This document shows, one piece after another, positions 54,401 through 64,000 of a stretch of 64,000 nucleotides of DNA. The translations under genes were made by a program, and so were the position numbers. Every line of letters starts with the position of its first letter. Within the stretch, counting starts at the first letter, position 1. Origin of the DNA: Strigamia acuminata (lineage: Eukaryota > Arthropoda > Chilopoda > Geophilomorpha > Linotaeniidae); the NCBI GenBank assembly GCA_949358305.1, contig OX442314.1, forward strand, positions 61,327,369-61,391,368, written 5' to 3'. Below the pieces are notes generated by a model that ran no database searches, was not told the origin of the DNA, and saw only the letters and a program-made list of their open reading frames with translations.

Positions 54401-57400
54401 TTTTTTCTTGGTCTTTTCTTGGTCTTTTCTTGGTCTTTTCGTGGTCTATTCGTGGTCTATTCGTGGTCTATTCGTGGTCTATTCGTGGTCTATTCTTGGT
54501 CTATTGTGGTCTATTCGTGGTCTATTCGTGGTCTATTCGTGGTCTATTCGCGGTCTATTCTTGGTCTTTAATTGGTCTTTTTTGGTCTTTTTTGGTCTTT
54601 TTTAATCTTTTTTAGTTTTTTTTGGTCTTTTTTTGGCTATTCTTGGTCTATTCTTGGTCTTTTCTTGGTCTATTCTTGGTCAATTCTTGGTCTATTTTTG
54701 GTCTTTAATTGGTCTTTTTTGGTCTTTTTTGGTCTTTTTTAATCTTTTCTATTTTTTTTGGTCTTTTTTTGGCTATTTTTGGTCTTTTCTTGGTCTTTTC
54801 TTGGTCTTTTCTTGGTCTTTTCTTGGTCTATTCTTGGTCTTTTCTTGGTCTATTCTTGGTCTATTCTTGGTCTATTCTTAGTCTATTTTTGGCTATTCTT
54901 GGTCTTTTCTTGGTCTTTTCTTGGTCTTTTCTTGGTCTTTTCTTGGTCTTTTCTTGGTCTTTTCTTGGTCTTTTCTTGGTCTATTCTTGGTCTATTCTTG
55001 GTCTATTCGTGGTCTATTCGTGGTCTATTCGCGGTCTATTCGCGGTCTATTCGCAGTCTATTCGCGGTCTTTTCTTGGTCTGTTCTTGGTTTGTTCTTGG
55101 TCTGTTCTTGGTCTGTTCTTGGTCTGTTCTTGGTCTGTTCTTGGTCTGTTCTTGGTCTGTTCTTGGTCTGTTCTTGGTCTGTTCTTGGTCTATTCTTGGT
55201 CTATTCTTGGTCTATTCTTGGTCTATTCTTGGTCTATTCTTGGTCTTTTCTTGGTTTTTTCTTGGTCTTTTCTTGGTCTTTTCTTGGTCTTTTCTTGGTC
55301 TTTTCGTGGTCTATTCGTGGTCTATTCGTGGTCTATTCGTGGTCTATTCGTGGTCTATTCGTGGTCTATTCGTGGTCTATTCGTGGTCTATTCGTGGTCT
55401 ATTCGTGGTCTATTCGTGGTCTATTCGCGGTCTATTCGCGGTCTATTAGCGGTCTTTTCTTGGTCTTTTCTTGGTCTTTTCTTGGTCTTTTCTTGGTCTT
55501 TTCTTGGTCTTTTCGTGGTCTATTCGTGGTCTATTCGTGGTCTATTCGTGGTCTATTCGCGGTCTATTCGCGGTCTATTAGCGGTCTTTTCTTGGTCTTT
55601 TCTTGGTCTTTTCTTGGTCTTTTCTTGGTCTTTTCTTGGTCTTTTCGTGGTCTATTCGTGGTCTATTCGTGGTCTATTCGTGGTCTATTCGTGGTCTATT
55701 CGTGGTCTATTCGTGGTCTATTCGTGGTCTATTCGTGGTCTATTCGCGGTCTATTCGCGGTCTTTTCTTGGTCTTTTCTTGGTCTTTTCTTGGTCTTTTC
55801 TTGGTCTGTTCTTGGTCTGTTCTTGGTCTGTTTTTGGTCTGTTCTTGGTCTGTTCTTGGTCTGTTCTTGGTCTGTTCTTGGTCTGTTCTTGGTCTGTTCT
55901 TGGTCTGTTCGTGGTCTGTTCGTGGTCTTTTCGTGGTCTTTTCGTGGTCTCGTGGTCTATTCGTGGTCTATTCGTGGTCTATTCGTGGTCTATTCGTGGT
56001 CTATTTGTGGTCTATTCGTGGTCTATTCGTGGTCTATTCGTGGTCTATTCGTGGTCTATTCGTGGTCTATTCGTGGTCTATTCGTGGTCTATTCGTGGTC
56101 TATTCGTGGTCTATTCGTGGTCTATTCGTGGTCTATTCGTGTTCTTTTCTTGGTCTTTTCTTGGTCTTTTCTTGGTCTTTTTTGGTCTTTTTTGGTCTTT
56201 TGGGCTCTGAGGGCTCTGAGTGCTCTGAGGGCTCTGAAGGCTCTGAAGGTTCTGAGGGCTCAGAGGGTCTTTTTTGTTCTTTTTTGGTTTTTTTTTTATC
56301 TTTTTTTTGATATTCTTGGTCTTTTCTTGGTCTTTTCTTGGTCTATTCTTGGTCTATTCTTGGTCTATTCTTGGTCTATTCTTGGTCTATTCTTGGTCTA
56401 TTCTTGGTCTATTCTTGTTCTTTAATTGGTCTTTTTTGATCTTTTTTGGTCTTTTTTAATCTTTTTTAGTTTTTTTTGGTTTTTTTTTGGCTATTCTTGG
56501 TTTTTTCTTGGTCTTTTCTTGGTCTTTTCTTGGTCTTTTCTTGGTCTATTCTTGGTCTTTTCTTGGTCTATTCTTGGTCTATTCTTGGTCTATTCTTGGT
56601 CTATTTTTAGTCTATTCTTGGTCTATTCTTGGTCTATTCTTGGTCTTTTCTTGGTCTTTAATTGGTCTTTTTTTGGTCTTTTTTGGTCTTTTTTGGTCTT
56701 TTGGCTCTGAGGGCTCTGAGTGCTCTGAGGGCTCTGAGGGCTCTGAAGGTTCTGAGGGCTCAGAGGGTCTTTTTTGTTCTTTTTTGGTTTTTTTTGGTCT
56801 TTTTTTGGCTATTCTTGGTCTTTTCTTGGTCTTTTTCTTGGTCTATTATTGGTCTATTCTTGGTCTATTCTTGGTCTATTGTGGTCTATTCTTGGTCTTT
56901 AATTGGTCTTTTTTGGTCTTTTTTGGTCTTTTTTAATCTTTTTTAGTTTTTTTTGGTCTTTTTTTTGGCTATTCTTGGTCTTTTCTTGGTCTTTTCTTGG
57001 TCTTTTCTTGGTCTTTTCTTGGTCTATTCTTGGTCTCTTCTTGGTCTTTTCTTGGTTTTTTCTTGGTCTTTTCTTGGTCTTTTCTTGGTCTTTTCGTGGT
57101 CTATTCGTGTCTATTCGTGGTCTATTCGTGGTCTATTCGTGGTCTATTCTTGGTCTATTTGTGGTCTATTCGTGGTCTATTCGTGGTCTATTCGTGGTCT
57201 ATTCGCGGTCTATTCTTGGTCTTTAATTGGTCTTTTTTGGTCTTTTTTGGTCTTTTTTAATCTTTTTTAGTTTTTTTTGGTCTTTTTTTGGCTATTCTTG
57301 GTCTATTCTTGGTCTTTTCTTGGTCTATTCTTGGTCAATTCTTGGTCTATTTTTGGTCTTTAATTGGTCTTTTTTGGTCTTTTTTGGTCTTTTTTAATCT

Positions 57401-60400
57401 TTTCTATTTTTTTTGGTCTTTTTTTGGCTATTTTGGTCTTTTCTTGGTCTTTTCTTGGTCTTTTCTTGGTCTTTTCTTGGTCTATTCTTGGTCTTTTCTT
57501 GGTCTATTCTTGGTCTATTCTTGGTCTATTCTTAGTCTATTTTTGGCTATTCTTGGTCTTTTCTTGGTCTTTTCTTGGTCTTTTCTTGGTCTTTTCTTGG
57601 TCTTTTCTTGGTCTTTTCTTGGTCTTTTCTTGGTCTATTCTTGGTCTATTCTTGGTCTATTCGTGGTCTATTCGTGGTCTATTCGCGGTCTATTCGCGGT
57701 CTATTCGCAGTCTATTCGCGGTCTTTTCTTGGTCTGTTCTTGGTTTGTTCTTGGTCTGTTCTTGGTCTGTTCTTGGTCTGTTCTTGGTCTGTTCTTGGTC
57801 TGTTCTTGGTCTGTTCTTGGTCTGTGCTTGGTCTGTTCTTGGTCTATTCTTGATCTATTCTTGGTCTATTCTTGGTCTATTCTTGGTCTATTCTTGGTCT
57901 TTTCTTGGTTTTTTCTTGGTCTTTTCTTGGTCTTTTCTTGGTCTTTTCTTGGTCTTTTCGTGGTCTATTCGTGGTCTATTCGTGGTCTATTCGTGGTCTA
58001 TTCGTGGTCTATTCGTGGTCTATTCGTGGTCTATTCGTGGTCTATTCGTGGTCTATTCGCGGTCTATTCGCGGTCTTTTCTTGGTCTTTTCTTGGTCTTT
58101 TCTTGGTCTTTTCTTGGTCTGTTCTTGGTCTGTTCTTGGTCTGTTTTTGGTCTGTTCTTGGTCTGTTCTTGGTCTGTTCTTGGTCTGTTCTTGGTCTGTT
58201 CTTGGTCTGTTCTTGGTCTGTTCTTGGTCTGTTCGTGGTCTGTTCGTGGTCTTTTCGTGGTCTTTTCGTGGTCTCGTGGTCTATTCGTGGTCTATTCGTG
58301 GTCTATTCGTGGTCTATTCGTGGTCTATTTGTGGTCTATTCGTGGTCTATTCGTGGTCTATTCGTGGTCTATTTGTGGTCTATTCGTGGTCTATTCGTGG
58401 TCTATTCGTGGTCTATTCGTGGTCTATTCGTGGTCTATTCGTGGTCTATTCGTGTTCTTTTCTTGGTCTTTTCTTGGTCTTTTCTTGGTCTTTTTTGGTC
58501 TTTTTTGGTCTTTTTTGGTCTTTTTTGGTTTTTTTTGATTTTTTTTGATCTTTTTTAGTCTTTTTTGGTATTTTTTGGTATTTTTTGGTCTATTCTTGGT
58601 CTATTCTTGGTCTATTCTTGGTCTATTCTTGGTCTATTCTTGGTCTACTCTTGGTCTATTCTTGGTCTATTCTTGGTCTATTCTTGGTCTATTCTTGGTC
58701 TATTCTTGGTCTTTTCTTGGTTTTTTCTTGGTCTTTTCTTGGTCTTTTCTTGGTCTTTTCGTGGTCTATTCGTGGTCTATTCGTGGTCTATTCGTGGTCT
58801 ATTCGTGGTCTATTCTTGGTCTATTGTGGTCTATTCGTGGTCTATTCGTGGTCTATTCGTGGTCTATTCGCGGTCTATTCTTGGTCTTTAATTGGTCTTT
58901 TTTGGTCTTTTTTGGTCTTTTTTAATCTTTTTTAGTTTTTTTTGGTCTTTTTTTGGCTATTCTTGGTCTATTCTTGGTCTTTTCTTGGTCTATTCTTGGT
59001 CAATTCTTGGTCTATTTTTGGTCTTTAATTGGTCTTTTTTGGTCTTTTTTGGTCTTTTTTAATCTTTTCTATTTTTTTTGGTCTTTTTTTGGCTATTTTT
59101 GGTCTTTTCTTGGTCTTTTCTTGGTCTTTTCTTGGTCTTTTCTTGGTCTATTCTTGGTCTTTTCTTGGTCTATTCTTGGTCTATTCTTGGTCTATTCTTA
59201 GTCTATTTTTGGCTATTCTTGGTCTTTTCTTGGTCTTTTCTTGGTCTTTTCTTGGTCTTTTCTTGGTCTTTTCTTGGTCTTTTCTTGGTCTTTTCTTGGT
59301 CTATTCTTGGTCTATTCTTGGTCTATTCGTGGTCTATTCGTGGTCTATTCGCGGTCTATTCGCGGTCTATTCGCAGTCTATTCGCGGTCTTTTCTTGGTC
59401 TGTTCTTGGTTTGTTCTTGGTCTGTTCTTGGTCTGTTCTTGGTCTGTTCTTGGTCTGTTCTTGGTCTGTTCTTGGTCTGTTCTTGGTCTGTTCTTGGTCT
59501 GTTCTTGGTCTATTCTTGGTCTATTCTTGGTCTATTCTTGGTCTATTCTTGGTCTATTCTTGGTCTTTTCTTGGTTTTTTCTTGGTCTTTTCTTGGTCTT
59601 TTCTTGGTCTTTTCTTGGTCTTTTCGTGGTCTATTCGTGGTCTATTCGTGGTCTATTCGTGGTCTATTCGTGGTCTATTCGTGGTCTATTCGTGGTCTAT
59701 TCGTGGTCTATTCGCGGTCTATTCGCGGTCTATTAGCGGTCTTTTCTTGGTCTTTTCTTGGTCTTTTCTTGGTCTTTTCTTGGTCTTTTCTTGGTCTTTT
59801 CGTGGTCTATTCGTGGTCTATTCGTGGTCTATTCGTGGTCTATTCGCGGTCTATTCGCGGTCTATTAGCGGTCTTTTCTTGGTCTTTTCTTGGTCTTTTC
59901 TTGGTCTTTTCTTGGTCTTTTCTTGGTCTTTTCGTGGTCTATTCGTGGTCTATTCGTGGTCTATTCGTGGTCTATTCGTGGTCTATTCGTGGTCTATTCG
60001 TGGTCTATTCGTGGTCTATTCGTGGTCTATTCGCGGTCTATTCGCGGTCTTTTCTTGGTCTTTTCTTGGTCTTTTCTTGGTCTTTTCTTGGTCTGTTCTT
60101 GGTCTGTTCTTGGTCTGTTTTTGGTCTGTTCTTGGTCTGTTCTTGGTCTGTTCTTGGTCTGTTCTTGGTCTGTTCTTGGTCTGTTCTTGGTCTGTTCGTG
60201 GTCTGTTCGTGGTCTTTTCGTGGTCTTTTCGTGGTCTCGTGGTCTATTCGTGGTCTATTCGTGGTCTATTCGTGGTCTATTCGTGGTCTATTTGTGGTCT
60301 ATTTGTGGTCTATTCGTGGTCTATTCGTGGTCTATTCGTGGTCTATTCGTGGTCTATTCGTGGTCTATTCGTGGTCTATTCGTGGTCTATTCGTGGTCTA

Positions 60401-63400
60401 TTCGTGGTCTATTCGTGGTCTATTCGTGTTCTTTTCTTGGTCTTTTCTTGGTCTTTTCTTGGTCTTTTTTGGTCTTTTTTGGTCTTTTGGGCTCTGAGGG
60501 CTCTGAGTGCTCTGAGGGCTCTGAAGGCTCTGAAGGTTCTGAGGGCTCAGAGGGTCTTTTTTGTTCTTTTTTGGTTTTTTTTTTATCTTTTTTTTGATAT
60601 TCTTGGTCTTTTCTTGGTCTTTTCTTGGTCTATTCTTGGTCTATTCTTGGTCTATTCTTGGTCTATTCTTGGTCTATTCTTGGTCTATTCTTGGTCTATT
60701 CTTGTTCTTTAATTGGTCTTTTTTGATCTTTTTTGGTCTTTTTTAATCTTTTTTAGTTTTTTTTGGTTTTTTTTTGGCTATTCTTGGTTTTTTCTTGGTC
60801 TTTTCTTGGTCTTTTCTTGGTCTTTTCTTGGTCTATTCTTGGTCTTTTCTTGGTCTATTCTTGGTCTATTCTTGGTCTATTCTTGGTCTATTTTTAGTCT
60901 ATTCTTGGTCTATTCTTGGTCTATTCTTGGTCTTTTCTTGGTCTTTAATTGGTCTTTTTTTGGTCTTTTTTGGTCTTTTTTGGTCTTTTGGGCTCTGAGG
61001 GCTCTGAGTGCTCTGAGGGCTCTGAGGGCTCTGAAGGTTCTGAGGGCTCAGAGGGTCTTTTTTGTTCTTTTTTGGTTTTTTTTGGTCTTTTTTTGGCTAT
61101 TCTTGGTCTTTTCTTGGTCTTTTTCTTGGTCTATTATTGGTCTATTCTTGGTCTATTCTTGGTCTATTGTGGTCTATTCTTGGTCTTTAATTGGTCTTTT
61201 TTGGTCTTTTTTGGTCTTTTTTAATCTTTTTTAGTTTTTTTTGGTCTTTTTTTGGCTATTCTTGGTCTTTTCTTGGTCTTTTCTTGGTCTTTTCTTGGTC
61301 TTTTCTTGGTCTATTCTTGGTCTTTTCTTGGTCTATTCTTGGTCAATTCTTGGTCTATTCTTGGTCTATTTTTGGCTATTCTTGGTCTTTTCTTGGTCTT
61401 TTCTTGGTCTTTTCTTGGTCTTTTCTTGGTCTTTTCTTGGTCTTTTCTTGGTCTATTCTTGGTCTATTCTTGGTCTATTCTTGGTGGTATTCTTGGTCTA
61501 TTCGTGGTCTTTTCTTGGTCTATTCTTGGCCTATTCTTGGTCTATTTTTGGTCTATTCTTGGTCTATTCTTGGTCTATTCGTGGTCTATTCGTGGTCTAT
61601 TCGTGGTCTATTCGTGGTCTATTCGTGGTCTATTCGTGGTCTATTCGTGGTCTATTCGTGGTCTATTCTTGGTCTATTCTTGGTCTATTCTTGGTCTATT
61701 CGTGGTCTATTCGTGGTCTATTCGTGGTCTATTTGTGGTCTATTTGTGGTCTATTCGTGGTCTATTCGTGGTCTATTCTTGGTGGTATTCTTGGTCTATT
61801 CGTGGTCTTTTCTTGGTCTATTCTTGGTCTATTCTTGGTCTATTTTTGGTCTATTCTTGGTCTATTCTTGGTCTATTCGTGGTCTATTCGTGGTCTATTC
61901 GTGGTCTATTCGTGGTCTATTCGTGGTCTATTCGTGGTCTATTCTTGGTCTATTCTTGGTCTATTCGTGGTCTATTCGTGGTCTATTCGTGGTCTATTTG
62001 TGGTCTATTTGTGGTCTATTCTTGGTCTATTCTTGGTCTATTCTTGGTGGTATTCTTGGTCTATTCGTGGTCTTTTCTTGGTCTATTCTTGGTCTATTCT
62101 TGGTCTATTTTTGGTCTATTCTTGGTCTATTCTTGGTCTAGTCGTGGTCTATTCGTGGTCTATTCGTGGTCTATTCGTGGTCTATTTGTGGTCTATTCGT
62201 GGTCTATTCGTGGTCTATTCGTGGTCTATTCTTGGTCTATTCTTGGTCTGTTCTTGGTCTGTTCTTGGTCTGTTCTTGGTCTGTTCTTGGTCTGTTCTTG
62301 GTCTATTCTTGGTCTATTCTTGGTCTATTCTTGGTCTATTCTTGGTCTATTCTTGGTCTTTTCTTGGTTTTTTCTTGGTCTTTTCTTGGTCTTTTCTTGG
62401 TCTTTTCTTGGTCTTTTCGTGGTCTATTCGTGGTCTATTCGTGGTCTATTCGTGGTCTATTCGTGGTCTTTTCGTGGTCTATTCGTGGTCTATTCGTGGT
62501 CTATTCGTGGTCTATTCGCGGTCTATTCGCGGTCTAATAGCGGTCTTTTCTTGGTCTTTTCTTGGTCTTTTCTTGGTCTTTTCTTGGTCTTTTCTTGGTC
62601 TTTTCTTGGTCTTTTCGTGGTCTATTCGTGGTCTATTCGTGGTCTATTCGTGGTCTATTCGTGGTCTATTCGTGGTCTATTCGTGGTCTATTCGTGGTCT
62701 ATTCGTGGTCTATTCGCGGTCTATTCGCGGTCTTTTCTTGGTCTTTTCTTGGTCTTTTCTTGGTCTTTTCTTGGTCTGTTCTTGGTCTGTTCTTGGTCTG
62801 TTTTTGGTCTGTTCTTGGTCTGTTCTTGGTCTGTTCTTGGTCTGTTCTTGGTCTGTTCTTGGTCTGTTCTTGGTCTGTTCTTGGTCTGTTCTTGGTCTGT
62901 TCTTGGTCTGTTCGTGGTCTGTTCGTGGTCTTTTCGTGGTCTTTTCGTGGTCTCGTGGTCTATTCGTGGTCTATTCGTGGTCTATTCGTGGTCTATTCGT
63001 GGTCTATTCGTGGTCTATTCGTGGTCTATTCGTGGTCTATTCGTGGTCTATTCGTGGTCTATTCGTGGTCTATTCGTGGTCTATTCGTGGTCTATTCGTG
63101 GTCTATTCGTGGTCTATTCGTGGTCTATTCGTGGTCTATTCGTGGTCTTTTCTTGGTCTTTTCTTGGTCTTTTCTTGGTCTTTTTTGGTCTTTTTTGGTC
63201 TTTTGGGCTCTGAGGGCTCTGAGTGCTCTGAGGGCTCTGAAGGCTCTGAAGGTTCTGAGGGCTCAGAGGGTCTTTTTTGTTCTTTTTTGGTTTTTTTTGG
63301 TCTTTTTTTGGCTATTCTTGGTCTTTTCTTGGTCTGTTCTTGGTCTGTTCTTGGTCTGTTCTTGGTCTGTTCTTGGTCTGTTCATGGTCTGTTCGTGGTC

Positions 63401-64000
63401 TTTTCGTGGTCTTTTCGTGGTCTTTTCGTGGTCTATTCGTGGTCTATTCGTGGTCTATTCGTGGTCTATTCGTGGTCTATTCGTGGTCTATTCTTGGTCT
63501 TTTCTTGGTCTTTTCTTGGTCTTTTCTTGGTCTATTCTGGGTCTTTTCTTGGTCTATTCTTGGTCTATTCTTGGTCTATTCTTGGTCTATTCTTGGTCTA
63601 TTCTTGGTCTATTCTTGGTCTATTCTTGGTCTATTCTTGGTCTTTTCTTGGTCTTTTCTTGGTTTTTTTGGTCTTTTATGGTCTTTTGGGCTCTGAGGAC
63701 TTTGAGGAGTCTGAGGGCTCTGAAGGCTCTGACGGCTCAGAGGGTCTTTAATTGGTCTTTTTTGATCTTTTTTGGTCTTTTTGGTCTTTTTTGGTCTTTT
63801 TTGGTCTTTTTTAGTCTTTTGGGCTCTGAGGGCTCTGAGGGCTCTGAGGGCTCTGAGGGCTCTGAAGGCTCTGACGGCTCAGAGTGTCTTTTTTAGTCTT
63901 TTTTGGTCTTTTTTGGTTTTTTTTGATTTTTTTTGATCTTTTTTAGTCTTTTTTGGTATTTTTTGGTATTTTTTGGTCTATTCTTGGTCTATTCTTGGTC
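51401..64000. repeat. 11-bp satellite array with higher-order repeats
   Basis: Tandem 11-mers of consensus TATTCTTGGTC, with variant units TTTTCTTGGTC, TGTTCTTGGTC, TATTCGTGGTC and TATTCGCGGTC grouped in runs, 10-bp units TTTTTTGGTC, and short blocks of a 9-mer GGGCTCTGA (near 51480, 51960, 52095, 56200, 56705, 60490, 60990, 63205, 63690, 63820). The order of variants repeats at offsets of about 2018 bp (52207 and 54225), 4320 bp (54225 and 58545) and 11726 bp (51551-52260 and 63277-64000). Because the 11-mer has no stop in any plus-strand frame, spurious frames of up to 836 codons encoding YSWSILGLFLV repeats appear; none is a gene. The array runs off the right edge. Confidence 0.97.
51478..51545. 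repeat. GGGCTCTGA 9-bp block within the satellite
   Basis: Seven or so tandem GGGCTCTGA-type units (variants GTGCTCTGA, AGGTTCTGA), ending GGGCTCAGAGGGTC. Similar blocks recur nine more times in the array and serve as landmarks for the higher-order repeats. Confidence 0.9.

Noticed and set aside
51417-63896. Many long plus-strand frames (up to 836 codons) encoding hydrophobic YSWSILGLFLV repeats
   Set aside because: They are translations of the 11-bp satellite in all three frames at once. The unit simply lacks stops on this strand, and block duplications extend the frames.
51401-64000. Possible CRISPR array or telomere
   Set aside because: There are no repeat-spacer alternations and no TTAGG-type telomeric unit; it is a contiguous minisatellite.

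Overview
This window looks like a repeat-dense, probably heterochromatic stretch of an arthropod (most likely insect) genome. It holds no bacterial operon, tRNA or rRNA that I can see. Almost every long open frame belongs to LTR retrotransposons of the Ty3/gypsy and Ty1/copia superfamilies, nested in one another, and the right fifth is a satellite array. The species cannot be named from the sequence alone.

Layout: 1-2.85 kb holds AT-rich DNA, a 35-bp tandem/inverted repeat and a 1.4-kb foldback element. 2.85-4.69 kb is the promoter-like leader of gypsy element A. A (about 4.69-13.85 kb, +) is a degenerate gag-pol element with a near-textbook -1 frameshift site, split at 11.25 kb by a 550-bp solo copia LTR (TSD GTTTA). 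An unrecognised 309-codon ORF follows (14.6-15.5 kb). Then come minus-strand copia elements: B (15.5-20 kb, decayed), the 3' end of D (20.45-21.56 kb), and C (21.57-26.33 kb), which sits inside D and itself carries a 179-bp TG...CA insertion with a GGAAC duplication. C is truncated by H1 (26.33-28.06 kb), a 1.73-kb LTR-like repeat whose inverted twin H2 lies at 49.66-51.40 kb.

28.4-34.7 kb is a three-level nest. An unrecognised RS-rich/zinc-ribbon ORF (minus strand) is split by a 594-bp copia-like solo LTR (TSD GATTC), which is split in turn by gypsy F (29.31-33.78 kb; intact gag-pol ORF, identical 124-bp LTRs, TSD TACTT). 35.6-48.4 kb is gypsy E (minus), broken by stops, a gag deletion and the insertion of copia I (35.90-42.74 kb, +; intact 1606-codon ORF, LTRs differing at two of 470 positions, TSD GTCTA). 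E uses the same A-AAA-AAC frameshift heptamer as A.

51.4-64.0 kb is an 11-bp satellite (consensus TATTCTTGGTC and variants) with GGGCTCTGA blocks and higher-order repeats of about 2.0, 4.3 and 11.7 kb. Its unit has no plus-strand stops, so it yields long false ORFs in all three frames.

Relative ages from nesting: A, E and the RS/zinc ORF are oldest; the solo LTRs, D and C are intermediate; F and I are youngest and look recently mobile. The features of most interest are the split RS/zinc-ribbon ORF, the paired frameshift signals, the H1/H2 inverted pair and the satellite hierarchy.
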